Of a stretch of 55,708 bases of DNA, positions 42,989-51,466 are shown in pieces. The notes under the pieces were generated by a model that was given only the letters and a program-made list of their open reading frames with translations, was not told the DNA's origin and made no database searches. Position 1 is the first letter of the stretch. Each line of letters opens with the position of its first letter. Both the position numbers and the translations under genes were made by a program. Source of the stretch: Lysobacterales bacterium (GTDB lineage: Bacteria > Pseudomonadota > Gammaproteobacteria > Xanthomonadales > SZUA-36); contig JAKITM010000005.1 in assembly GCA_021648045.1 (NCBI GenBank), positions 1-55,708 on the forward strand. The letters are read 5' to 3'.

Positions 42989-44683
42989 CTAACCCCTAAA
43001 CAGTCTGAAAAGCAGAACAGCAAGGCCGCTCACAAGCAGGGCCACGCCAATTGACTGAATATTTGCGGATGAACTATTTGCTAAAACCGCCCCCGTCAGC
43101 GCGGTAAAACCGCCGGCAAGTGTCTGCCGGCTAGCTTTGGCTTCCGTGGAGCGGCGCTTAATTTCGTCGGGTTTTTGCTTAATAACGATCTGACCGAGAT
43201 TTCCATCCCCCCAGTTATTTAATATCCGGCGTACATCATCGGGTGCCTCTCGGGTCAATTTGTCAAAGGCTTGAAGTGCTAGCATGAAATCACGCTGTAA
43301 GCGCTTGGGCTGCATTCTTCGATTGATGGCTTCATGGAAAGCATCGCCAAATAACTCAATAAAACTCAACTCAGGGTCGAGTCTTGCCAGCACGCCTTCG
43401 AGTGTAATGAATACCTTGGAAAGCCGCAGAATGACGCCAGGATTTTTGATTTGGTGTTGCCCGCCAAGGGTGGCTAAGGATTGTAATGCCTCGCCGACGG
43501 AAACTTCAGCCAACGGTCTGCTGCGAATGTCCAGCACCATTGCTGTTACTTCTGTTTGCAGCGATTGCCGATCAACATCCCGAGGCAGTAGCCCCAGGTC
43601 GAGGTAAGCCCGTGTCGCGCCCCGGCCATCACCGGCCACTGTTGCATCGACAAGGCTGACAAGTGCTTCGCGAGTGTACTCGTCAACTTCCCCAATCATG
43701 CCAAAATCGTGTAGGCATATTCGCCCATCCTGAAGAATAAAAAAGTTACCCGGATGGGGGTCGGCGTGAAAAACGCCATGGCGGAATATCTGGCGGATAA
43801 ACAAGCGGCCAATCCGTCGGGCGAGCCCGCTCGCCTCATCAGGATGCTCGGCCACATACTGTTCCAGCCGTACACCGTGGGACCGGGCCATTGTAAGAAC
43901 GCGTTTACTGCTGAATTCTACAATCGCAGACGGAATCCACAAGCCGTTTTCCGCCTCCAGCATTTTTTCGAAACGCATGATGTGCGCCGCTTCGCTCTCA
44001 AAATTCAACTCGTCTCCCAGTTGTTGGCGGAAATCATCAACTAGCGCGGGTAAGCCGTAAGGCCGTAGTGCGGGTGTCAGCTTTTCGGCCAAGGCGGCTA
44101 CCTGTGATAGCACCACTAGATCCTGATTCACAAGCTCATCCAGATCGGGCCTTTGTATTTTTACAACAACTTCTCTGCCGTCCCACAAAGTTGCTGCGTG
44201 TACCTGTGCGATGCTTGCGGATGCCAGCGGTTCATTCTCGAAATCCTGAAATAGCGTGCTGGCGCTGTTGCCTAGCTCTGAAACAATCGTTTGCTGAATG
44301 ATTTCAATGGCTACCGGGGTGGCGTGGTCTTGGAGCGTTTCAAGTGCGCTGATATAGTCAGCCGGCAATAGGTCTGCCCGGGTGGACAGGACTTGCCCAA
44401 ACTTAATAAACACGAGCCCAAGTTCATTCAGTGCATCTCGCACCTGATCGGGTGTGGGCCATTTTCGTTCACCACCCAACACGCCGCCGAAACCATGGCG
44501 CCAAAGCACCTTAATGACACTTGCCACCCTTGGTGTCGAATTTACCAGAGCGCGAAATAGATGGGGATCTGATTTGCCCGCAGAACTCAAAACAACACCT
44601 CGATAGAGACCTTCAGCCGAGGCCTGAAGTACAGATTTTGCATTGCCATACTGACTACCTCTCCTGCCAACAGAACGAAACAC
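42989..44683 (-). CDS. ABC1/UbiB-family atypical protein kinase
   Basis: A 564-residue ABC1/AarF/UbiB protein. Diagnostic features are the KxGQ motif in FIKFGQVLSTRADLLP, the A-rich loop ASASIAQVHAA, the lysine of VVVKIQRP, the catalytic-loop HGVFHADPHPGNFFI and the LHDFGMIGEV metal motif. Two hydrophobic segments at the C-terminus (NIQSIGVALLVSGLAVLLFR) anchor it in the inner membrane. UbiB aids ubiquinone synthesis, but that gene normally sits with ubiE and ubiJ. This copy stands alone among IS remnants and may be an accessory paralogue. It is flanked by IS debris on both sides yet intact. Confidence 0.88.
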   Translation of the reverse strand: MFRSVGRRGSQYGNAKSVLQASAEGLYRGVVLSSAGKSDPHLFRALVNSTPRVASVIKVLWRHGFGGVLGGERKWPTPDQVRDALNELGLVFIKFGQVLSTRADLLPADYISALETLQDHATPVAIEIIQQTIVSELGNSASTLFQDFENEPLASASIAQVHAATLWDGREVVVKIQRPDLDELVNQDLVVLSQVAALAEKLTPALRPYGLPALVDDFRQQLGDELNFESEAAHIMRFEKMLEAENGLWIPSAIVEFSSKRVLTMARSHGVRLEQYVAEHPDEASGLARRIGRLFIRQIFRHGVFHADPHPGNFFILQDGRICLHDFGMIGEVDEYTREALVSLVDATVAGDGRGATRAYLDLGLLPRDVDRQSLQTEVTAMVLDIRSRPLAEVSVGEALQSLATLGGQHQIKNPGVILRLSKVFITLEGVLARLDPELSFIELFGDAFHEAINRRMQPKRLQRDFMLALQAFDKLTREAPDDVRRILNNWGDGNLGQIVIKQKPDEIKRRSTEAKASRQTLAGGFTALTGAVLANSSSANIQSIGVALLVSGLAVLLFRLFRG

Positions 44684-44708
44684 TAATGTAGTGTAACCTA
44701 TGGGTCAG

Positions 44709-44754
44709 CCCAATAAAAATACAAGCCCGTAGTTAATTCGTCCGTTTTATTGGG
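44709..44754. promoter_or_regulatory. Inverted repeat upstream of the UbiB-family gene
   Basis: CCCAATAAAA (44709-44718) and TTTTATTGGG (44745-44754) are perfect complements separated by 26 bases, starting 26 bp upstream of the minus-strand kinase gene. It could be a hairpin in the leader or a regulator site. Confidence 0.4.
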
Positions 44755-44823
44755 GGAAAATTCAGTTTCAGATTTCCGGATGGAACGAACGGGTCAAATA
44801 GGGCCTGTGCTTACGGCTTTGCT

Positions 44824-44859
44824 CCCCCTGTGTGTCAACCTGACCCCATACACACTCTG
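44824..44859 (-). repeat. Dispersed short repeat, copy 2 (inverted relative to copy 1)
   Basis: It begins CCCCCTGTGTGTCAACC and ends CATACACACTCTG; its reverse complement matches 41343-41378 with a few substitutions. The two copies bracket the lyase, the IS110 stub and the kinase gene. Confidence 0.6.
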
Positions 44860-45026
44860 TTTGGGATAACACATGCCATTCAGGGCAGACACTCAATACT
44901 CAATAGAAACATTCCCGATTTTGCCACGAGCGAAAATCTCACATTACCGACAAGGTTACGAGTCAATTGACCCAAAAAGACTTGAGAAACCCATTAAACA
45001 TGCAGAAATTATCCGTCGCTACCAAA

Positions 45027-45101
45027 ACTGAAACCATACTCACTGGCGTGCAATACCAACCCTTTGGTTCGGTAACAAGCTTTAATTATGGCAACGGCTA
45101 G
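45027..45101 (+). pseudogene. RHS-repeat protein fragment
   Basis: A short frame reads TETILTGVQYQPFGSVTSFN followed by YGNG and a TAG stop. The pattern GVQYQPFGxVxxFxYGNG is characteristic of RHS/YD-repeat proteins. Only about 24 codons are left, so this is a scrap of a large toxin-delivery or surface protein gene. Confidence 0.55.
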
Positions 45102-45186
45102 AGCTGCACCCCGTCCATAGGGCAGGTTGAAACCTGAAATAAGGAGTTATTTTTGTTTTATACTATCAACACATGAGGAATAGAAA

Positions 45187-45350
45187 ATGAGCAGAAAACG
45201 CAGAACCCATTCACCAGACTTTAAATCAAAAGTAGCATTGGCTGCAATCAAGGGTGATGAAACCTTGAGCGAATTAGCCAGACGATACTAGATTAATGCA
45301 AATCACTTTGTTAAATGAAAAAGCTTTTGTTGGAAAACTCAGCCGAAGTT
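45187..45350 (+). pseudogene. IS3-family OrfA, broken
   Basis: The frame begins MSRKRRTHSPDFKSKVALAA, continues IKGDETLSELARRY, and hits TAG at 45289-45291. Beyond it the family pattern continues (INANHFVK), and KKLLLENSAEV resumes one frame over, as if the G of a tryptophan codon had been lost near 45317. This is the N-terminal half of IS3/IS911-type OrfA with one nonsense mutation and one frameshift. No OrfB is present. Confidence 0.8.
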
Positions 45351-45533
45351 AGAGCTGGCAGAAAATTCAGAACGGATTCAGCTAATTCTTTTATAATTGA
45401 AAACGGAATACCAACTGAGCTGACTGCCGAGGCCAATAGTTTAGATGTCGAGATTAAGGCAAGCACCAATATCAATCATTAAAAAAAACAACCTTGAAAA
45501 ATGTTCATTGAATAAAACCTAAGGAATTAAATC

Positions 45534-46172
45534 ATGCGCACCCGAAATTTAGCTATTTTATGTTTAGCCATTCCATTTATGCTTTCTGCCTGTGCCACGC
45601 TTGATGGTGACCCGAATCAGAAAACCAAGCAAGGTGCCATGTGGGGAGCGCTTGCAGGCGCGGCTGCGGGTGCTTTAATTGGCGACCCTGAGTTAGATGA
45701 CATCCTTATTGGTGCTGCTATTGGTGCCGGCTTAGGTGCCGGCGTTGGTCATTACATGGATAAACAAGAGGCTGAGTTGCGTAGAATTGAAGAGCTTGAA
45801 GTACAAAGACTGGATGAAGAAACCCTGCGAGTAAGATTTGATAGCGATATCCTGTTTGCGGTGAATTCAGCGGTGCTTGGTGGCGATAGCGAATATGCCC
45901 TGGTTGAGTTTGCCGGCGTAATGGCTGATTACCCAGAAACAGCAATAGTTGTGCAAGGCTATACCGATTCCACCGGATCAGAAGAATATAATCAAAAATT
46001 ATCTGAACGCCGCGCCCAGTCGGTATTTAATTTCATGATAGGCCAGGATATTTACCCCGAGCGAATGTACTCTGTGGGTTATGGTGAATCTCATCCGCTT
46101 GGCGATAATGCCACACTCGCCGGTCGTGACCGCAATCGCAGAGTAGAAATTCTCATCCGCGCCAAACGCTGA
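45534..46172 (+). CDS. OmpA-family outer-membrane lipoprotein (YiaD-like)
   Basis: A 212-residue lipoprotein. The signal peptide ends in the lipobox LSAC. Residues ~33-75 are a glycine-zipper region (GALAGAAAGALIGD, IGAAIGAGLGAGVGHYMD). Residues ~98-210 are an OmpA C-terminal peptidoglycan-binding domain, with QGYTDSTGSEEYNQKLSERR and GRDRNRRVEI carrying the usual Asp and Arg ligands for the peptide stem. It probably ties the outer membrane to the cell wall. AAGGAATT precedes the start. A hairpin follows. Confidence 0.9.
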   Translation: MRTRNLAILCLAIPFMLSACATLDGDPNQKTKQGAMWGALAGAAAGALIGDPELDDILIGAAIGAGLGAGVGHYMDKQEAELRRIEELEVQRLDEETLRVRFDSDILFAVNSAVLGGDSEYALVEFAGVMADYPETAIVVQGYTDSTGSEEYNQKLSERRAQSVFNFMIGQDIYPERMYSVGYGESHPLGDNATLAGRDRNRRVEILIRAKR

Positions 46173-46179
46173 CAAACAC

Positions 46180-46207
46180 GGGGACGGTGCCTTCAGGTAC
46201 CGTCCCC
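46180..46207. terminator. Hairpin between the OmpA-family gene and acnA
   Basis: GGGGACGGTGCC and GGTACCGTCCCC pair over 12 positions (one G-U) around a TTCA loop. It lies between two convergent genes. A T-run is lacking, but stem strength and position suit termination in both directions. Confidence 0.65.
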
Positions 46208-46214
46208 CCTGGTG

Positions 46215-48887
46215 TTAACTTGCAGCTAGCTGACGAAGTACGAAGTTCAAAATACCACCGTGACGATAGTATTCGGCTTCTTTAGGCGTATCGATACGGA
46301 CTTTAGCTTGGAAGGTTTTCTGGCTACCGTCTTCTGCGGTTGCAGTGATAGTAACCCGCTTGGCATTGCCATTATCTAGGCCTTCAATATCAAAAGTTTC
46401 TTTACCGTTCAAGCCCAGGGATTCGGCGCTATCACCAGGTAAGAAGTTCAATGGTAGTACGCCCATGCCCACCAGGTTAGAACGATGGATGCGTTCAAAG
46501 CTTTCAGTCAATACCGCTTTGATTCCCAGCAAAGTTGTACCTTTCGCAGCCCAGTCACGGGATGAACCGGTGCCGTATTCTTTGCCACCGATAACTACCA
46601 GTCCGGTACCGCTTTGTTGATATTTCATCGCCGCATCATACAGCGGCATAACTTCGTTATCTGGCCAGTATGTGGTCCAGCCACCTTCCGTACCTGGTGC
46701 GATTAAATTACGCAGGCGCACATTGGCGAAAGTGCCGCGCATCATCACCTCATGGTTACCACGACGAGAACCGTAGGAATTGAACTGGGCACGATCAATA
46801 CCGTTTTCTTGCAGGTAGATGGCGGCCGGTGAATCTGCTGCTATCGCGCCCGCAGGGGAGATATGATCGGTAGTGATAGAGTCGCCTAGCAAGGCAATAC
46901 AGCGCGCGCCTTTTATATCGGTAACCGCATCGGGTTCTGCACCCATGCCCTGAAAGTAGGGCGGGTTGCGAATATAAGTGGAGTCTTCGGCCCAGCTGAA
47001 CATTTTTCCTTCTGGAGACTGCATAGATTGCCAAGTTTCATCACCAGTAAAGACTCCAGCGTAGCTTTTGCGGAACATTTCCGGATTAATATTATCCTGA
47101 ACACATTGTTGAATTTCGTGACTGCTAGGCCAGATATCGCGTAGATATACTGGCTTGCCATCGGCATCATGGCCAAGTGGGTCATTAATCAAGTCGGTAT
47201 TTAATGTACCCGCAATTGCGTAGGCAACAACCAATGGCGGTGAGGCCAGATAGTTCATTTGAACATCTGCATGAATGCGGCCTTCAAAATTACGATTGCC
47301 AGAGAGCACGGAGCAGGCAACCAGATCATTTTCGCGAATCGCCTCGCCTACAGGGCCAGGTAATGGGCCGGTATTGCCGATGCAGGTGGTACAACCATAG
47401 CCAACCACATCAAAGCCAAGGTTTTCCAGATCATCAAGTAAACCCGCATGTTGCAGGTATTCAGTTACTACCCGTGAACCAGGTGCTAGCGAGGTTTTAA
47501 CCCAAGGCTTAACCTGCAAGTCCCGCGCGGCGGCATTGCGGGCAATTAAACCAGCACCTAACATTACTGCAGGGTTTGAGGTGTTAGTACAACTGGTGAT
47601 GGCAGCGACAACTACAGCTCCATCGACCAGCTCGAAAGACTGGTCTTTGTACTCAACCATTGGGGCAGGGCTGCTCTCAGGGCGGTCGGCGATAAGTGGT
47701 TTCATATCACGCAGGTAATCATGTTGGGCGGCACTTACAAGCACACGGTCTTGAGGGCGCTTGGGGCCGGCCATTGAGGGCACAACTGTGCCCATATCCA
47801 GTTCCAGTGTGTCACTGTAATCAGCAGTTACTGAATCAACAGTATGAAACATTCCCTGGGCGCGAGCATAGGCTTCAACCAGAGCTATCTGGTCTTCATC
47901 CCGGCCGGACAAGCGCAAGTAGTCCAGACTTTCTTGGTCGATTGGGAAGATACCACAGGTGGCACCATATTCCGGCGCCATATTGGCAATAGTGGCTCTA
48001 TCTGCCAGCGGCAAGTGTTGTAGACCATCCCCGAAGAATTCAACAAATTTTCCAACTACACCAAGTTTGCGTAACATCTGCACGATGGTTAATACTAAAT
48101 CTGTAGCGGTAGAGCCTTCAGGTAATTTGCCTGTAAGTTTAAAGCCCACCACTTGTGGAATTAACATTGATATAGCTTGGCCCAGCATGGCTGCCTCAGC
48201 TTCAATTCCGCCAACGCCCCAGCCTAGCACGCCAATGCCATTAATCATGGTGGTGTGTGAATCTGTGCCAACTACGGTGTCTGGATAGGCTACTGTGACG
48301 CCATCTTTTTCAGTCGCAAATACCACTCGCGCCAGATACTCAAGATTGACCTGATGGACGATGCCATTGCCAGGCGGAACAACACTAAAATTAGAAAATG
48401 CATTCTGACCCCAGCGCAGGAAAGCATAGCGCTCCTGATTGCGCTGATATTCCATTTTGGTATTGGCCTCAAGCGCCGATGGACTACCGTAGTAATCTAC
48501 CTGGATAGAGTGATCAATGACCAGCTCTGCAGGTGACAGCGGATTGATTTTATTCGGGTCGCCACCAAGATCACGCATTGCATCGCGCATCGCCGCCAAA
48601 TCGACTACCGCAGGTACACCCGTAAAATCTTGTAACACCACCCGCGAAGGAGTAAATGCGATTTCGTTGGCAGGTTCTGCCTCGGCATCCCAGTTTAAAA
48701 GCGCTTCAATGTCATCTTTGGTGACATCAATCCCATTTTCATTGCGCAGCAGATTCTCTAGAAGAATTTTTAGCGCAAAGGGCAAGCGTTCTAAATTATA
48801 TTCATCAGCCAGTGAGGGTAAGCTGAAGTAGTCCATCTCACGCCCATTAACATTCAGCGTGCTGCGTGTGGAAAAGGAATTAGACAT
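46215..48887 (-). CDS. acnA: Aconitate hydratase A
   Basis: Isomerises citrate to isocitrate in the TCA and glyoxylate cycles, using a 4Fe-4S cluster. The 890-residue length fits AcnA/IRP1 types. Cluster cysteines lie in AAITSCTNTSNP and GYGCTTCIGNTG; GVLGWGVGGIEAEAAMLGQ and the swivel-domain GSSRDWAAKGTTLLGIKAV are also present. Growth on fatty acids, which the fad genes here suggest, relies on the glyoxylate route that needs this enzyme. Confidence 0.97.
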   Translation of the reverse strand: MSNSFSTRSTLNVNGREMDYFSLPSLADEYNLERLPFALKILLENLLRNENGIDVTKDDIEALLNWDAEAEPANEIAFTPSRVVLQDFTGVPAVVDLAAMRDAMRDLGGDPNKINPLSPAELVIDHSIQVDYYGSPSALEANTKMEYQRNQERYAFLRWGQNAFSNFSVVPPGNGIVHQVNLEYLARVVFATEKDGVTVAYPDTVVGTDSHTTMINGIGVLGWGVGGIEAEAAMLGQAISMLIPQVVGFKLTGKLPEGSTATDLVLTIVQMLRKLGVVGKFVEFFGDGLQHLPLADRATIANMAPEYGATCGIFPIDQESLDYLRLSGRDEDQIALVEAYARAQGMFHTVDSVTADYSDTLELDMGTVVPSMAGPKRPQDRVLVSAAQHDYLRDMKPLIADRPESSPAPMVEYKDQSFELVDGAVVVAAITSCTNTSNPAVMLGAGLIARNAAARDLQVKPWVKTSLAPGSRVVTEYLQHAGLLDDLENLGFDVVGYGCTTCIGNTGPLPGPVGEAIRENDLVACSVLSGNRNFEGRIHADVQMNYLASPPLVVAYAIAGTLNTDLINDPLGHDADGKPVYLRDIWPSSHEIQQCVQDNINPEMFRKSYAGVFTGDETWQSMQSPEGKMFSWAEDSTYIRNPPYFQGMGAEPDAVTDIKGARCIALLGDSITTDHISPAGAIAADSPAAIYLQENGIDRAQFNSYGSRRGNHEVMMRGTFANVRLRNLIAPGTEGGWTTYWPDNEVMPLYDAAMKYQQSGTGLVVIGGKEYGTGSSRDWAAKGTTLLGIKAVLTESFERIHRSNLVGMGVLPLNFLPGDSAESLGLNGKETFDIEGLDNGNAKRVTITATAEDGSQKTFQAKVRIDTPKEAEYYRHGGILNFVLRQLAAS

Positions 48888-49083
48888 TGTTATGCTCCTG
48901 AATATTGCTGGTTAGTGTTTGCATTGCAAGATGATAAGTACTCACCCTGCAATAAAGCGAAGCTCCTGAAACGCGTGTTTTCTTGTTTCTTTTAGAACTT
49001 CGATTCAATCCTGTAATTATGCGTGATTCAAGCCTGATTTAACAGTCAAAAATTTATTCTGTAATCTTAAATATATAGTCCTC

Positions 49084-49707
49084 TTAGCCTAAGATTTTAG
49101 TGCTGGCGTCAATGACTTTTTTACGCCCGAACATCAGATCAAAGCGAGAACCGCCCAGTTGTACCCACAGGCGGGCTGAGCGCAAACCGGCGAACAATAA
49201 AGTTCGAATCCAGCTAAGGGTTCTCTCATTCTGCAAATGCCTAGGCTTACCATTGACCATAATTCGAGTAGACAGCGTACTAATGGTCTTCTGATAAAGC
49301 TCACCCAGCGCTGTTGCCTGCATATCCATAAGCTCGGTGTTTTCACTATTATCATTACCCAGTTGGCTGATATCAGTGAGTGCCTCGCCGATTTGTTGGC
49401 GTATGTTCCGATCCGCGCGATATTTTTTTTCTAGCTGCAGCAACTCAATCGCATAGGCTAGAATTTGCCCGCTTTGTTGTTCGCCACCCAAAGCACTGCG
49501 CAGTGCTTTTAAGCCCATGTTGACGCCATACTCGCCAGCATAAACATCTTCAACTGTTTCGGGATTTAACACAAACAGACTTTGGATGCTTTGTTCAGCA
49601 GCATAGCCGGACCACTGTCCGGTGGTAGCTGCCTGATGCACCAGTTCTGCTGCCTGAAAGACTCCCGCAAGGGCAAGGGTTTGTTCTTTTAGCTGCTGTG
49701 TGATCAT
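49084..49707 (-). CDS. hflD: High-frequency lysogenization protein HflD homologue
   Basis: A 207-residue, mainly helical, membrane-associated protein, known in E. coli for countering phage lambda CII. Recognisable blocks: LKEQTLALAGVFQAAELVHQ, SLFVLNPETVEDVYAG, and the C-terminal IRTLLFAGLRSARLWVQLGG. It overlaps mnmA by 4 bases, as in most gammaproteobacteria; purB normally follows but acnA is found instead. Confidence 0.93.
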   Translation of the reverse strand: MITQQLKEQTLALAGVFQAAELVHQAATTGQWSGYAAEQSIQSLFVLNPETVEDVYAGEYGVNMGLKALRSALGGEQQSGQILAYAIELLQLEKKYRADRNIRQQIGEALTDISQLGNDNSENTELMDMQATALGELYQKTISTLSTRIMVNGKPRHLQNERTLSWIRTLLFAGLRSARLWVQLGGSRFDLMFGRKKVIDASTKILG

Positions 49708-50789
49708 AAAGTAACTTCGCTGTAATCAATAATTCCGCCGCCAAGACATTCTTCGCCACGGTAAAACACAATAGACTGACCTGGGGTAACAGCCCATTGA
49801 TCCTGTTCAAATACTACTCGGCAGGTATCTTTTTCGATATGGCTAATCCGACAAGCTTGATCAGCCTGACGATAGCGAATTTTAGCGCTTAAACTAGTAT
49901 CTATCTCTGCTGGATTGCCGGCAACCCAACTGAGTTCTGATATCTCCAGCCGATTGGAAAATAACAAGGGATGATCATGGCCCTGGCCAACAGTTAAAAT
50001 ATTGTCCTGCATGTTTTTGCTAAGCACATACCAAGGGGCATCACCAGCACCTTTAACCCCGCCAATACCAAGGCCTTGGCGTTGACCAAGCGTATAATAC
50101 ATTAACCCCTGATGTTGTCCGACAAGCTGCCCATCCTGGGTTTGTATCTCACCTGGCTGAGCTGGTAAGTAGCGAGAAAGAAAGGGTCTGAAATTACGCT
50201 CACCAATAAAACAGATACCAGTGCTATCTTTTTTATCGTGAATAAGGAAACCGGCGGATGCTGCCAACTCACGCACGGCAGGCTTTTCCAGCTCACCTAC
50301 CGGAAATAATGTGCGTGCTAGCTGTTGCTGTCCCAGGGTGTATAGAAAGTAACTCTGGTCCTTGTTTTGATCCAGCCCCCGCAGCAAGCGATAACGGCCA
50401 TCTAGCTCATCTCGGCGCGCATAGTGCCCGGTTGCAATATGGCTGCAACCAAGGTCTTGCGCATGTTCAAGAAAGGTTTTAAATTTAATTTCGCGGTTGC
50501 AGAGAATATCCGGATTAGGGGTGCGGCCGGCTTTGTATTCGGCGAGAAAATGTTCAAATACGAGATCCCAATACTCGGCAGCAAAATTGCGGGTGTGAAA
50601 TGGAATTCCAAGACTGGCGGCAACGGCTGCGGCATCTTTTGCATCTGCTTCTGCCGGACAACTGCCCATGCGGTCGTCTTCTTCCCAGTTTTTCATAAAC
50701 AGGGCAGAAGTATCGATACCTTGCCGATGCAACAATAAAGCAGCAACGGAAGAATCCACACCGCCGGACAAGCCCGCCATAACCTTCAT
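49704..50789 (-). CDS. mnmA: tRNA-specific 2-thiouridylase MnmA
   Basis: Adds sulfur to U34 of Glu, Gln and Lys tRNAs. The 361-residue protein has the ATP PP-loop GLSGGVDSSVAALLL at the N-terminus, the first catalytic cysteine in PDILCNREIKF, and the second, persulfide-bearing one in STGICFIGERNF. The start overlaps nothing upstream. The 259-bp gap to the divergent clpS must hold promoters for both. Confidence 0.97.
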   Translation of the reverse strand: MKVMAGLSGGVDSSVAALLLHRQGIDTSALFMKNWEEDDRMGSCPAEADAKDAAAVAASLGIPFHTRNFAAEYWDLVFEHFLAEYKAGRTPNPDILCNREIKFKTFLEHAQDLGCSHIATGHYARRDELDGRYRLLRGLDQNKDQSYFLYTLGQQQLARTLFPVGELEKPAVRELAASAGFLIHDKKDSTGICFIGERNFRPFLSRYLPAQPGEIQTQDGQLVGQHQGLMYYTLGQRQGLGIGGVKGAGDAPWYVLSKNMQDNILTVGQGHDHPLLFSNRLEISELSWVAGNPAEIDTSLSAKIRYRQADQACRISHIEKDTCRVVFEQDQWAVTPGQSIVFYRGEECLGGGIIDYSEVTL

Positions 50790-51004
50790 ACAAGTATTTC
50801 CACATCTAGCCGTCTATGTTCCATTATATTAGATATGAGGGCAGGGGCTGCGCTTTCAAGCTGACAAAGCCAATATCCGAACACTTGTTTTGTCTTCATA
50901 AACTGAGTTGAAATCGAATGAAAACACTATAATAATATTTCTATGTAAACCTCGTATCTTTATGATATTTATATAACATGTAAAATATTATCAGCAAGGA
51001 GTTG

Positions 51005-51052
51005 ATGTCAGCCCTTGCACCTTTCCAAAGCTGTAATACAATGAGCCTATGA
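51005..51052 (+). CDS. Possible 15-codon leader ORF coupled to clpS
   Basis: ATG at 51005 follows AAGGAG (50996-51001), the best ribosome site in the area, and encodes MSALAPFQSCNTMSL. Its TGA (51050-51052) overlaps the clpS ATG as ATGA. clpS itself has no visible ribosome site, so translation might reach it by coupling. Against this, a -35/-10-like pair (TTGCAC 51015, TACAAT 51037) inside the small frame could instead make a leaderless clpS mRNA. Confidence 0.35.
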   Translation: MSALAPFQSCNTMSL

Positions 51053-51366
51053 GCACACCCGATCATTCATTTGCAAACGACCTGTCACAGGAGGAGGTTC
51101 GTCTTGAGCTTGAGCCGCCGAAAATGTATAAGGTCATGTTATTGAACGACGATTACACACCGATGGAGTTTGTAATTGAGGTATTGTGTCAGCATTTCCG
51201 CATGGATGAGAACAAAGCCACCCAGGTCATGTTGCATGTACACACCAAAGGCAAGGCCGTCTGCGGTGTTTTTTCGCGAGATATTGCCGAAACCAAAGTC
51301 GCCCAAGTGAATGACTTTTCCCGCCAGGAGAGCCAACCCTTGCAGTGCACTTTAGAATCGGTATGA
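51049..51366 (+). CDS. clpS: ATP-dependent Clp protease adaptor ClpS
   Basis: N-recognin adaptor that delivers N-degron substrates to ClpAP. The 105-residue protein has the signature YKVMLLNDDYTPMEFVIEVL (substrate pocket) and HTKGKAVCGVFSRDIAETKV. It lies 100 bp before clpA in the standard clpS-clpA order. There is no ribosome site directly before the ATG; see the overlapping upstream frame at 51005. Confidence 0.97.
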   Translation: MSTPDHSFANDLSQEEVRLELEPPKMYKVMLLNDDYTPMEFVIEVLCQHFRMDENKATQVMLHVHTKGKAVCGVFSRDIAETKVAQVNDFSRQESQPLQCTLESV

Positions 51367-51466
51367 AACTTTATGGCTGGTTTAAGGTTCTATAGTAGAG
51401 AGCCCAGAATAAATTTACGCATAAAACAGGATTCAACATTGGCAAATTTCAGGAGAGTTAAAACCC

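Noticed and set aside
42989..44683. Calling the ABC1-family gene ubiB
   Set aside because: The motifs fit the ABC1 family, but ubiE and ubiJ are not adjacent and the gene sits among IS debris, so orthology is not supported.
44870..45029. Possible RAYT (Y1) transposase remnant with LPRAKISHYRQGYES
   Set aside because: The resemblance is limited to a few residues, and no HUH or catalytic tyrosine motif is visible.
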